From positions 1 through 58,251 of the forward strand of contig NZ_PBSH01000035.1 in assembly GCF_002726155.1 (NCBI RefSeq): a stretch of DNA of 58,251 nt, in the 5' to 3' direction. The stretch is from Alcanivorax sp. (GTDB lineage Bacteria; Pseudomonadota; Gammaproteobacteria; Pseudomonadales; Alcanivoracaceae). Position 1 is the stretch's first letter; every line of letters begins with the position of its first letter. The position numbers and the translations under genes are program-made. Below the pieces are notes generated by a model, which worked only from the letters and a program-made list of their open reading frames with translations, was not told the DNA's origin and did no database searches. Positions 19,703 to 27,996 of the stretch are shown in pieces.

Positions 19703-20728
19703 TCAACTTTTTACTGATTCGTCTCCTTCTTCAAGCTTCCACTGCTGAACGGCAACCTGGCTTTTTACCTGCTCGAGGACGTCCAGCAGGGTGTCGCGAA
19801 CCAACGCATCCAGTTGCTCCCCTTCACCGCCGGCGGCGTTGATCAGGTCGTGTAGCAGCTGTTCCAGTTGCGGGCGATTGGCGGGGGAGGCCAGGTCATC
19901 CACCAGTTGGTCCACGAAGGCGCTGCCGGTTTCACGCACGGCATCGCCCAGCAGGGCGATGGCTCGGGGACCAGCAACAGGGATGGCGGCCAGGCGCCGT
20001 CCTGCCTGGGTGCGCACCAGGGATTCGTCGGTCAGGTGAGAAAAGTACTCGGCCAGTTGATCGCGATACTGGCCATGGCTTTTCTGGGTGGCGTTGGCGA
20101 TGCGGGCGGCGGCAAAGCTCACCAGTTGCTCCTTGCGCGGAGCCAGGACCTGGGATTCGATACGATGGAGCAGGGGGCTGCCACCACCAATTTCTCGCTG
20201 AGCGCCACTGAGCACATTGACCACCACTCGGTCGGAGATTTCTTCCACAACGATGCCGTAGTACTTGAGGATCGTTTGCCCCAGCCAGGTTTGCGACAGG
20301 TCGACGATACCCATGCGCTGCAGCCGGAACAGCAGGCTGATGACGCGCAGAATACGCAACCAGCGGAAGCTGCCCACGGGGATGCAGCCAAGTAGGTCGT
20401 ACCAGTGCGCAAAGGGGTAGAAGAACCAGCGATGGTACGTGCGACGGGCGATGGCGACGATCCAGCGAATAGTGAACTCGGTGAGGTAGACCGCCACGAA
20501 GCAGAGGTCGTAGAACAGGAAATCGTTGTGAATGGTGTCCCGGTAAAAGTCATGGAATGCCGGCGTCAGTGACGCCAGCAGTTCCTGAACGGGAGGCACC
20601 TGAAACAACCAGTCGAACAGGATCAGGCCCAGATTGGCGATGACCAACACAATCATGCCCAGGTCGATGATAAAGCCAACGGTATCCAGGTTGGCTTTCA
20701 GCTTCTCTGGGTGCAGCCTGATCTTCAT
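19703..20728 (-). CDS. Membrane protein with a voltage-sensor-like domain, no pore
   Basis: A 341-residue protein, started at the ATG at 20728 (AGGGG upstream; 13 bases after xthA). It has four hydrophobic segments: S1 about 16-42, S2 about 69-92 with Asp74 and Glu84, S3 about 103-118 with Asp111, and S4 about 119-140. S4 carries Arg122, Arg125, Arg128, Arg135 and Arg138; the first three are spaced every third residue, as in voltage sensors of ion-transport proteins. No S5-pore-S6 or TVGYG-like filter follows. Residues 150-341 are a mostly helical soluble tail. Likely an ion-transport-superfamily relative; its role in this operon is unknown. Confidence 0.75.
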   Translation of the reverse strand: MKIRLHPEKLKANLDTVGFIIDLGMIVLVIANLGLILFDWLFQVPPVQELLASLTPAFHDFYRDTIHNDFLFYDLCFVAVYLTEFTIRWIVAIARRTYHRWFFYPFAHWYDLLGCIPVGSFRWLRILRVISLLFRLQRMGIVDLSQTWLGQTILKYYGIVVEEISDRVVVNVLSGAQREIGGGSPLLHRIESQVLAPRKEQLVSFAAARIANATQKSHGQYRDQLAEYFSHLTDESLVRTQAGRRLAAIPVAGPRAIALLGDAVRETGSAFVDQLVDDLASPANRPQLEQLLHDLINAAGGEGEQLDALVRDTLLDVLEQVKSQVAVQQWKLEEGDESVKS

Positions 20729-20741
20729 GGGAAGCCCCTGT

Positions 20742-21557
20742 TCAGCCGTTGAAACGTGCCCATACCGGGCAATGGTCCGATGGTTTTTCCATGCCACGCA
20801 TATCGTAATCCACACCGGTGGTATCCAGCTTGGCCATGAGCGGCTGGGTGGCCAGCACGGTGTCGATACGCAGCCCACGACGGGGTTCGCGGTCAAAGCC
20901 TTTGGAACGGTAGTCGAACCAGGAGAACACATCATCGATGGAGGGGTTCTGATGACGGTAAGTGTCGGTCAGCCCCCAGCCCACTAGTCGCTCCCACCAT
21001 TCCCTCTCTTCCGGCAGGAAGCTGGTTTTGCCTTCGCGCAGCCAGCGCTTGCGGTTGGCTTCGCCGATCCCGATATCCAGATCGGTGGAGGAAATATTGA
21101 AATCACCCATCACCGCGACCTGATCGCTGGGCTGGTGATGATTGATCAAATAATGCTGCAGATCTTCGTAGAATTTTTTCTTGGCCGGAAATTTTGTCGG
21201 GTGTTCGCGGTTTTCCCCTTGCGGGAAATAACCATTGAGTACGGTGATCAGGCTGCCGTCGCTATGTTTCAGGGTGCCGATGATCATGCGTCGCTGGGCA
21301 TCTTCCTCGTCAGTGGGAAAACCGTACTGCACGGATTCCAGTGGTTCACGAGTAATCAATGCCACCCCGTAGTGGCCTTTCTGGCCAAAAAAATAGGGGT
21401 GATAGCCCATATCCCGAACCGCCTGCTCCGGGAATTCCGGGTCGTGGACTTTGGTTTCCTGCAGGCCGATCAGTGCGGGCTGGTACTTGTCGATCACCGC
21501 CTGGAGCTGATGCAGACGAGCACGGATACCGTTGATGTTGAATGAAATCAGGGTCAT
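20742..21557 (-). CDS. xthA: Exodeoxyribonuclease III XthA
   Basis: Exonuclease III: an AP endonuclease and 3'-5' exonuclease of base-excision repair. The 271-residue protein begins [18 protein letters not shown] and shows LQETKVHD with the metal-binding Glu (about 34-41), the GDFNIS motif (about 148-153) and the C-terminal [11 protein letters not shown] with the catalytic His. A strong AAGGAGGC ribosome binding site precedes the ATG. It is the first gene of a four-gene - strand run ending with a Ser/Thr kinase. Confidence 0.96.
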   Translation of the reverse strand: MTLISFNINGIRARLHQLQAVIDKYQPALIGLQETKVHDPEFPEQAVRDMGYHPYFFGQKGHYGVALITREPLESVQYGFPTDEEDAQRRMIIGTLKHSDGSLITVLNGYFPQGENREHPTKFPAKKKFYEDLQHYLINHHQPSDQVAVMGDFNISSTDLDIGIGEANRKRWLREGKTSFLPEEREWWERLVGWGLTDTYRHQNPSIDDVFSWFDYRSKGFDREPRRGLRIDTVLATQPLMAKLDTTGVDYDMRGMEKPSDHCPVWARFNG

Positions 21558-21716
21558 AGCGCCTCCTTCGTGCCGGCATTGTACACTACCTGAAAAGCAC
21601 CGGCCGCATATGCCTCGCCAGGATGTATGGCGTTATCGGCCATGGTGTCGCTGTTGCCAGTACCGCTATGATGTGCCTTTTGTTTGGGCCGGACACCCTG
21701 GCCCCAGGGAGAGTTC

Positions 21717-22526
21717 ATGCCTGAACAATCAGGCCAGCGGCAGGTGCTTGCCTTTGCACACGCCAATGGCATACCTGGCCACAGTTACGACACTTTTCTT
21801 GAGCCGCTTGCTGATGACTACGAGTTGCTGGTGCTGGATCGAGTCGGCCATGATCCTGCCTTCCCGGTGGATGATGGCTGGCACAGCCTTAGTCTGGAAC
21901 TGGAGGCTCAGCTGGCGCCGCTGCCTAAACCCATCGTGGGGGCGGGGCATTCGCTGGGGTCGGTATTGATGTACCTGGTGGCCCAGCGCCATCCGGACTG
22001 GTTTTCCTGCCTGATCATGCTCGACCCACCGATGATGAATGGTTTGCATGGGGCCTTGATGCACGCAGCAAAACTGACGGGGCAAATCGATAAAGTGACC
22101 CCGGCAGGTAAAAGCCGTGGGCGCCTGGATTACTGGCCTGACTGGGATTCCGTGGTCAGCTATTTTTCTTCCCGCGGGCTGTTCAAGGCGTTCGATCCCC
22201 GTTGTTTGTCCGATTACCTGAAAGCCGGTGTGGAACCCTGGCAAGACGGCTGGCGTCTACGTTTTCGGCCGGAAGTGGAAGTGGAAATTTTCCGCCATAC
22301 CCCGACAAACGCAACCCGGTTACCGCGGCTGAAAGTGCCGGGCGCTATCGTAACCGGCAAGGATTCCCCGTCACCCTTCCATGACAGTGCCAAGCGCCAC
22401 GTGAAACGCCATCGCATGCTGCATCGCATTGCGGAGGGCTCGCACATGTATCCGCTGGAAAAACCTGAGCAGACCTTGGTGCTGTTTCGGGAATTGCTGG
22501 ATGAATTGCAACCAAAGGGAGTCTGA
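21717..22526 (+). CDS. Alpha/beta hydrolase (first of a tandem pair)
   Basis: A 269-residue alpha/beta-fold hydrolase of unknown substrate. The start is placed at the ATG at 21717, after AGGGAGAG; the frame is open 33 bases further upstream. The nucleophile elbow is GHSLGS (77-82, Ser79). The HANGIPGHSYD segment near 15-25 fits the oxyanion loop, and EGSHMYPLEKPEQT near the C terminus holds the likely catalytic His. No signal peptide. The next hydrolase gene begins three bases after its stop, so they form an operon divergent from xthA. Confidence 0.85.
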   Translation: MPEQSGQRQVLAFAHANGIPGHSYDTFLEPLADDYELLVLDRVGHDPAFPVDDGWHSLSLELEAQLAPLPKPIVGAGHSLGSVLMYLVAQRHPDWFSCLIMLDPPMMNGLHGALMHAAKLTGQIDKVTPAGKSRGRLDYWPDWDSVVSYFSSRGLFKAFDPRCLSDYLKAGVEPWQDGWRLRFRPEVEVEIFRHTPTNATRLPRLKVPGAIVTGKDSPSPFHDSAKRHVKRHRMLHRIAEGSHMYPLEKPEQTLVLFRELLDELQPKGV

Positions 22527-22529
22527 AGC

Positions 22530-23405
22530 ATGGACGCCATCGAACGAAAATTCAGTGTCTACGGCCAGACGCTCAGCGCGCTCGAATGGACGGGCCGTGA
22601 CGACGGTGAAACTGCTGAGCCAGTGCTGGCCTTGCATGGCTGGCTGGATAACGCGGCTTCATTTTCGCCTCTATCGACGTATATGAAACGGCCGCTGCTG
22701 GCGCTGGACGTATCCGGCCATGGTCATTCCGACCACCGTCCCGATGGTGTGGTCACCCATTTGGTGGATCATGTTCGTGATGTGCTGGCCGTGGTGGATC
22801 AGTTGGGCTGGGAGCGTTTTACCCTGATGGGTCACTCCATGGGGGCGGGGATTGCCTGCCTGTTCGCGGCGGCCTGCCCGGAACGGGTATCCCGACTAGT
22901 GCTGATCGAAGGGTTGGGGCCGCCGAGTACGGATGGCAAAGATGTGGCTACCAACCTGCGTAAAGCGCTGGATGATTCTGCTTCCCTGGCCGGAAAGCGC
23001 AAGCCGGTGTATGCCCGTGTAGAGGATGCGATTGAGGCGCGTACCAAAGGGTTTGGTGGATTGAACCATGAAGCGTCTGCGCTCCTGAGCGAGCGAGGCT
23101 TGATGCCGGTGGAAGGGGGGTGGACCTGGCGGGCGGATAGTCGCCTGCGGCTCACCTCCTTTTTGCGCCTCACTGAAGAACAGGTCGAAGGCTTTATACG
23201 AGCCATCAAGGCGCCTACCTGCCTGATCATTGGCGAGCAGGGCATGGGTGGGAATGGCATGTTCGATCACCGGTTGGGCTGGCTGGAGGGGGCTTCGATT
23301 GTGCGATTGCCAGGGCGCCATCATTTGCACATGGAAGCACCGGAAAGCGTAGCCGCCAGCATTAACGATTTTCTTTGCGCCACGGATGCAATCATTGAAG
23401 ACTGA
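22530..23405 (+). CDS. Alpha/beta hydrolase (second of a tandem pair)
   Basis: A 291-residue alpha/beta-fold hydrolase. The HGWLDN oxyanion loop is at about 36-41, the nucleophile elbow GHSMGAG at 101-107 (Ser103), and the catalytic His lies in GRHHLHMEAPESVA near the C terminus. This layout is that of soluble epoxide-hydrolase/esterase-like cytosolic enzymes. It is only weakly similar to the preceding hydrolase, so the pair is not a recent duplication. AAGGGAG lies upstream of the ATG. Substrate unknown; no lipase-type signal peptide. Confidence 0.87.
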   Translation: MDAIERKFSVYGQTLSALEWTGRDDGETAEPVLALHGWLDNAASFSPLSTYMKRPLLALDVSGHGHSDHRPDGVVTHLVDHVRDVLAVVDQLGWERFTLMGHSMGAGIACLFAAACPERVSRLVLIEGLGPPSTDGKDVATNLRKALDDSASLAGKRKPVYARVEDAIEARTKGFGGLNHEASALLSERGLMPVEGGWTWRADSRLRLTSFLRLTEEQVEGFIRAIKAPTCLIIGEQGMGGNGMFDHRLGWLEGASIVRLPGRHHLHMEAPESVAASINDFLCATDAIIED

Positions 23406-23516
23406 CCAAAACCACCAGGGTATGCATTGATCCGGTTTTAATCGGTCATGGTGCTGTGAAGCTGTGCGGTTATCCTCGGAAGAAATCGAGACAGATTCCG
23501 TCAGGAGAGCAGTATA

Positions 23517-23978
23517 ATGAAAGTGGTTGAAGCGGCAGGATTGGCTGATTACGTTGGCAAGGAATTGGGTGCTTCAGACTGGTTTCAGATCGATCAGGAG
23601 CGCATCAATGCCTTTGCTGATGCCACTCTGGATCACCAGTTCATCCACGTGGACCCGGAGCAAGCCCGCAGTACACCGTTTGGCACCACCATCGCCCACG
23701 GTTACCTGACCTTGTCTTTGCTACCGTATCTGCAGGCCTCCATCGACGATTTCCTGATGCCCAAAGGCATGAAAATGGCGATGAATTATGGCTTCGACAA
23801 GCTGAGATTCATGGCCCCGGTGAAAGAAGGCAAGCGTATTCGCGCACGTGCCACTTTGCTGGAAACTGCCGAGAAACGGGAAGGGCAGTGGTTACTCAAG
23901 TTTGCCTTTACGGTCGATATTGAAGGTGAAGACAAACCTGCGCTGGCCGCTGAATGGTTGCTGATGTATTTCGTTTGA
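23517..23978 (+). CDS. MaoC/NodN-like hydratase
   Basis: A 153-residue single hot-dog-fold protein of the MaoC-like dehydratase family, closest in style to the NodN/(R)-specific enoyl-CoA hydratase group. The hydratase signature is visible: ATLDHQFIHVDPEQA (about 36-50) with the active-site Asp39 and His44, followed by PFGTTIAHGYLTLSLLP (54-70). An AGGAGAG ribosome binding site precedes the ATG. It has its own 111-base upstream gap after the hydrolase pair. It probably acts on an acyl-thioester, but which one is not evident. Confidence 0.88.
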   Translation: MKVVEAAGLADYVGKELGASDWFQIDQERINAFADATLDHQFIHVDPEQARSTPFGTTIAHGYLTLSLLPYLQASIDDFLMPKGMKMAMNYGFDKLRFMAPVKEGKRIRARATLLETAEKREGQWLLKFAFTVDIEGEDKPALAAEWLLMYFV

Positions 23979-24263
23979 CCGGCTTTGCCTGCGGTTTGTG
24001 TAAACGACGGGCCGCGGGCAGTTTTACGCAGGGGGCGGTGAAGCAAAAGCATTGACGGTTCACTGGATTTTTTCCCGGCTTTGCACTTCTGTGATCTCTC
24101 TTTGGTGATTTCCTGTTATTCTTGATCTGCTGATTTCGTCGTACTGTGTCGTATTGTGGTGTGTCGACGGCGTTAGTGCCTCCCCAGGCGCATTCTCCGA
24201 CATGAGCGCAAACACACACGCTCGGTACATAAGAAAAACAGAATAGAAAGGCAGGGCAGGAAG

Positions 24264-25217
24264 ATGTTGCACCGTCCCCGGCAGTGGTTACGCCACATCG
24301 TAGATAACCGTTCCGCCATCCGTCGGGATCTGCGCCTTAGCCTGAATCACCTCACCGACATTCCCCGCATGGTCATGCCGGCAGGGGATGAGCCAGGTAT
24401 TCGTTCCGAACTTTCCTGGTCGTCCTATTCCAGTCGCGGTGAAGCCCTGTTTTCCTTGCTGCAACTGCTGGTTCCCGCTACCCGGGAATCCATCAGCCAG
24501 GGTACGCTGGTGTGTCACCCGCCCAGGGCAATACGTGAGAACACGCGCAGCCGCTGGTTCTTCATTAATGGCATGGGCACAGCGGGGCCGGTGGCGTTAC
24601 TGAATGCGTCAGAAATTGCCCGCTTGTTTGGGCGTCCGGTGCATCTGATTCATACCCCAACCTGGGGATTGCTGCGCGATGTGGCGGAATCGATTACGGC
24701 CAGAACCTTGCGCAAGGATGGCAAGCTGTCACGGCCAGCAATGCACATTCTGGTGGATGCACTGGAAAACAATGATCGCGTTGTGCTGGTGTGCCACTCT
24801 CAAGGTTCCATTGTTGCCAGCTACATCGTTCGCAAACTGTTGCGCCATCCCAGTACCCGCCCTCTGGTCAAGAAGCTGGAGCTGTATTGCATCGGCGGCG
24901 TGGCCGACAGCCTGGATATCGATCCGCAACTGACTCTGGCAGCAGGGCACCCGGTGCCGTATGTGGAGCACTTTGCCAACGGACGCGATTACCTCGCCCA
25001 ATTGGGCATTCTTTCCCATCTTGATAGCACCGCAGGTACGGTTTACTGCATGGCAGCACGGCCTGGACATCTTCTCAACGAACACTATTTGCCTGCTATT
25101 GCGCGGGGGGACTTCTGTCAGCGCCGGTCACGGCTTTATGGTTATGTGCGCGGGCGTGAGCCCGGGCCGCAGGGGGCGCTGGCGCTTTTGAAAAAGGAAA
25201 CCGGCAATCATGGATAA
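24264..25217 (+). CDS. Predicted alpha/beta hydrolase, unknown substrate
   Basis: A 317-residue soluble protein I cannot assign to a named family. A hydrolase reading is supported by RWFFINGMGTAG (97-108), a candidate oxyanion loop; by VLVCHSQGSIVASY (174-187) with the Gly-x-Ser-like elbow C-H-S-Q-G (Ser179); and by RPGHLLNEHYL near the C terminus with a possible catalytic His269. There is no signal peptide. Its stop overlaps the start of the next gene (ATGGATAA), so it is coupled to a receiver/degenerate-GGDEF protein. The 285 bases upstream (23979-24263) hold nothing else I recognise. Confidence 0.75.
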   Translation: MLHRPRQWLRHIVDNRSAIRRDLRLSLNHLTDIPRMVMPAGDEPGIRSELSWSSYSSRGEALFSLLQLLVPATRESISQGTLVCHPPRAIRENTRSRWFFINGMGTAGPVALLNASEIARLFGRPVHLIHTPTWGLLRDVAESITARTLRKDGKLSRPAMHILVDALENNDRVVLVCHSQGSIVASYIVRKLLRHPSTRPLVKKLELYCIGGVADSLDIDPQLTLAAGHPVPYVEHFANGRDYLAQLGILSHLDSTAGTVYCMAARPGHLLNEHYLPAIARGDFCQRRSRLYGYVRGREPGPQGALALLKKETGNHG

Positions 25218-26298
25218 GGCGCCTAAACCCTTACTACTGTTTGTGGATGACTCCAAGGTAATGCGCCTGGCGGCAGACAAGATGCTCGGTGGCGAGTTTC
25301 GTGTCGAAGTGGCTGAAAATGGCCTCCAGGCCTGGACCATGATTACCAACAACCCGTCCATCAGTGTGGTGTTTTCTGACCTGGCCATGCCGGAGATGGA
25401 TGGCTTTGCATTGCTGAAAAAAATTCGCACCAGTGAGGATGAAGGTATCGCTGGGTTGCCGGTCATCATTGTTACCGGTGCGGAAAATGATGAAGAGGCC
25501 CGGGCAGAAGCGCTGCGCCTGGGAGGAACGGATTTTATCAGCAAGCCGTTTAATTCCACGGATTTGCTGGCCCGGGCCAGAGCCCATGCCAATTACCAGA
25601 ACGAGCGCAAGGAGCTGGCCAAGCAGGCAATGATTGACCCGCTGACCCGGCTTGGCAACCGCCGTTATCTGGAGCACCGCTTGCGCCAGGAGCTGGCATT
25701 GGCCGCGCGCCAGCAGTACAAGCTATCAGTCGTGCAACTGGAGATTTACCAATTCAATCAACTTTTCGTACAGCTTGGTAAAAAGCGAACGGATATGGTG
25801 TTGTTGAAGTTGGCGCAATCACTGCGGGGAGTGATCCGCAAGGAAGATTCTCTGGCGCGTAGCAGCGTGGCGCAATTTACTGTGCTCCTGCCTAGTGCCG
25901 GGCCGGCGGGCGCCAAACGGTTTGTGGAACGAGCGTTGAAAGTCAGCGAAAAGCTGGCCTTTCAGTTTCGGGGCAAGGTGCAGCGTTTGCCTCTGACTGT
26001 GATTATTCAGACCCCGGCTGCTCATGCGGGATTGACGCCGCGTCAGGTACAGCTGACGCTGGATGAACAGTTGAAACAGGCCCGCAACCTGGGGCCGGGT
26101 GCGGTACTCAGTGATGATGCTGACACCACCTTGTCGGTGGATGACGCGGCCCCCATATTAACGATTGAACAGGCATTGGCGCTGTTGCGTGCGGGGAAAT
26201 CCCGTCCCGTTGTCAGTGCCTTGCCGGATTTGAAACGCCAGCTGACACCGCTGTTACAGTTAATGAAGCGGGTGGCCTCAGGGCAGGAGACAGTATGA
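25210..26298 (+). CDS. Response regulator with degenerate GGDEF domain
   Basis: A 362-residue two-domain protein. The N-terminal receiver (about 7-125) has intact Asp13/Asp14, phosphoacceptor Asp57 (FSDLAMPEMDGF), Thr89 and Lys112. The GGDEF domain begins with a normal DPLTRLGNRR (143-152). However, the active-site motif is SVAQF (219-223) where GGDEF is expected, so diguanylate cyclase activity should be lost. A C-terminal tail (300-362) has no motif. It is coupled to the hydrolase upstream and, by an ATGA overlap, to the DUF2505 gene downstream. It probably works as a phosphorylation-dependent binding protein, not as an enzyme. Confidence 0.88.
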   Translation: MDKAPKPLLLFVDDSKVMRLAADKMLGGEFRVEVAENGLQAWTMITNNPSISVVFSDLAMPEMDGFALLKKIRTSEDEGIAGLPVIIVTGAENDEEARAEALRLGGTDFISKPFNSTDLLARARAHANYQNERKELAKQAMIDPLTRLGNRRYLEHRLRQELALAARQQYKLSVVQLEIYQFNQLFVQLGKKRTDMVLLKLAQSLRGVIRKEDSLARSSVAQFTVLLPSAGPAGAKRFVERALKVSEKLAFQFRGKVQRLPLTVIIQTPAAHAGLTPRQVQLTLDEQLKQARNLGPGAVLSDDADTTLSVDDAAPILTIEQALALLRAGKSRPVVSALPDLKRQLTPLLQLMKRVASGQETV

Positions 26299-26801
26299 AA
26301 GTAATGGTTGACCGCCAGTACCCCATCGGTGTGGACCGGCTTTACGAAATCCTGACGAGCAAAGCGTTTTATGAGACACGCTACGAATGGAGCAAGGTGG
26401 ACAATTACCGTTTTGGCGCCTTTGAGGATACGTCGCGGGGAAAGTTGATTCAGCTGATCCAGCCCATCGAAATACGCACAGACAAGGTGCCGTCCATGGC
26501 ACGTCGTTTCTTGCCGGAAAGCGCGGATTTGCTGACAGAATTTCTCTGGACGCCCACCACACAGGCCGGCCGCTATCAGGCCGAGTACCGGTTTGAGTTG
26601 GGCAATGTTCCCATGAAAATCAGTGGTGTCATGGTACTCACCGGGGACGACAAGGAAGCGGTTCAGCATACCGAAGTGGAAATAAGCAGTTCGGTGCCGC
26701 TGGTGGGCAAAAAACTGGTATCGCTGGTCGCACCGAAAATTGATGATGCTCTGGCGGGGGATTACCGGCATACGCTGCGCTATGTGGAGACCTTTGCCTA
26801 G
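26295..26801 (+). CDS. DUF2505 family protein
   Basis: A 168-residue protein matching the DUF2505 pattern: a single soluble alpha/beta START/SRPBCC-like fold, beginning MKVMVDRQYPIGVDRLYEILTS with the helix-grip style FYETRYEWSK segment. The closing helix is VAPKIDDALAGDYRHTLRYVETF. Such folds bind hydrophobic ligands, but no ligand is known for this family. It is the last gene of the hydrolase / receiver-GGDEF / DUF2505 operon, sharing ATGA with its neighbour, and converges on the SDR-like gene. Confidence 0.8.
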   Translation: MKVMVDRQYPIGVDRLYEILTSKAFYETRYEWSKVDNYRFGAFEDTSRGKLIQLIQPIEIRTDKVPSMARRFLPESADLLTEFLWTPTTQAGRYQAEYRFELGNVPMKISGVMVLTGDDKEAVQHTEVEISSSVPLVGKKLVSLVAPKIDDALAGDYRHTLRYVETFA

Positions 26802-26852
26802 TCTGTTATCGCGGTGCCAATGCGTTCTTGAGCAGCCTGCGCCAGCCCCGGT

Positions 26853-27674
26853 TTACGGTTCGGGCTCCCTGCGGCGATAGCGCTGTCCGCGTTGCTGCAT
26901 TTTGTTATCCCAGCGTTTTCTGAACCAGCGTTTAAGGCGCCAGTGCGCCCGGGTAGGCGCTGAGGGAAGGTGCAGGGTTGCTGCGCTCTCGGCTTTGTCC
27001 AGCATTGCCATGATATCGGCACTCAGGGACTGCGCAGTATCCAGGCTGTCACGGATCTTGCGTTCAAAGCGGGCCTGGCTGAGCGGGTCCGTGGCATCCA
27101 GCTGTTCAGACAGCTCCCGGTAAAGGGGCAGTGCGATGAGGGTGGCGTTGACCGGGCCGCTGGCCAGTTCGCTGTTCAGGCTTTCGGTGAGGGCGACAAT
27201 ACCTGCGTAGGTGCTGCTGCTTGCGGATGTCAGCGGTCCGGCCAGTAAACCGCAATCGGGCACCACATTAATAATTCTTCCGTTTCCCTGCTTCTTCATG
27301 GCCGTCAGGGCACTTTGGCAGTTGTGCACGACGTGCATGTTCTGCTCGCTGGCCAGCGTTTGCCACTGTTGTTCCTGGGTGGCTTCAAAAGGCCCTACCA
27401 GCAGGTTTCCAGGCAGGTTAATGATCACATCCAACTGCTGCCAGCGGCGCAGAACCCGATTTATACCCCGTTGAATATCCTGAGCATTCCCCGTGGTTGT
27501 CTCGATGAAGAGGGCTTCATGGCCGTCTTCATGCAGGCTGCGGCACAGCGCACTGCCGGTGCGTGTGTCGTCACTGGCGATGGCAACCCGGTAGTGGCCG
27601 GCGGCAGCACGGGCCAAGGCCTGGCCGAGTGGACTGCAGCCGTGGGTAATAAGGAGGGTGGGCGATTGTTTCAA
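26853..27674 (-). CDS. SDR-like protein with lost catalytic Tyr and Lys
   Basis: A 273-residue Rossmann-fold protein of the short-chain dehydrogenase superfamily. The cofactor loop THGCSPLG (10-17) stands for TGxxxGxG, and NLPG (86-89) for NNAG. The segment before AGIVALTESLNSEL should read YxxxK; here it is S-S-S-T-Y, so the catalytic Tyr is Ser152 and the Lys is Tyr156. The upstream catalytic Ser is also absent (VVPD). It is probably a non-catalytic or altered member. The C terminus is very basic (RLKRWFRKRW...). The TTG start follows GGAGGCACG. It diverges from the small membrane gene across twin operator dyads. Confidence 0.8.
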   Translation of the reverse strand: MKQSPTLLITHGCSPLGQALARAAAGHYRVAIASDDTRTGSALCRSLHEDGHEALFIETTTGNAQDIQRGINRVLRRWQQLDVIINLPGNLLVGPFEATQEQQWQTLASEQNMHVVHNCQSALTAMKKQGNGRIINVVPDCGLLAGPLTSASSSTYAGIVALTESLNSELASGPVNATLIALPLYRELSEQLDATDPLSQARFERKIRDSLDTAQSLSADIMAMLDKAESAATLHLPSAPTRAHWRLKRWFRKRWDNKMQQRGQRYRRREPEP

Positions 27675-27713
27675 CGTGCCTCCATAGGCGAGAAGCGAAG
27701 CAAAAATAATGTT

Positions 27714-27760
27714 GTGAACAGGTGTTGACTTGGTGAATTATAAAGTTAACATGTGTTCAC
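27714..27760. promoter_or_regulatory. Twin TetR-type operator dyads in a divergent promoter
   Basis: Site 1 (27714-27729) is GTGAACA-GG-TGTTGAC and site 2 (27745-27760) is GTTAACA-TG-TGTTCAC. Each is a 16-base dyad with one mismatched pair, and both fit GTGAACA-nn-TGTTCAC. Their centres are 31 bases apart, about three helical turns. TTGACT at 27725 and TAACAT at 27747 (16-base spacer) give a candidate promoter for the small membrane gene running between them. The layout is typical of TetR-family repression, but no tetR gene lies nearby. Confidence 0.65.
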
Positions 27761-27786
27761 ATAAAGCATTAAAGGGAGCAATTGTT

Positions 27787-27996
27787 ATGACTTTATTCTC
27801 ACGTTTGTTCAAAGATACCCTGGCCCTGATGATTGCGGTTGCCGTAACGGTTTTGCTCGTTTCAGGCCTTGAAAACAACGGTGAAAACCTGTTTTCCGCA
27901 ATGCTGGCGTTTGCCTTCATGGTGCCTGTGATTGGCAGTGCTGCTGTTGCCATCAAGCGCGACTGGGATAATAGCGGGTCTGCACACGCATTTTAA
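27787..27996 (+). CDS. Small two-helix membrane protein
   Basis: A 69-residue protein, started at the ATG at 27787 behind AAGGGAG. It has two predicted transmembrane helices (about 12-27, LALMIAVAVTVLLVSG, and 36-56, LFSAMLAFAFMVPVIGSAAVA) with a short polar loop and a basic C-terminal tail. I do not recognise a family. It is divergent from the SDR-like gene and controlled through the same operator region. Its stop codon shares four bases with the stop of the converging symporter gene. Confidence 0.7.
   Translation: MTLFSRLFKDTLALMIAVAVTVLLVSGLENNGENLFSAMLAFAFMVPVIGSAAVAIKRDWDNSGSAHAF

Noticed and set aside
19703..20935. Longer version of the voltage-sensor protein extending into xthA
   Set aside because: The extra 69 codons are antisense-free overlap with the xthA 3' end in another frame; the ATG at 20728 has a ribosome binding site and directly precedes S1.
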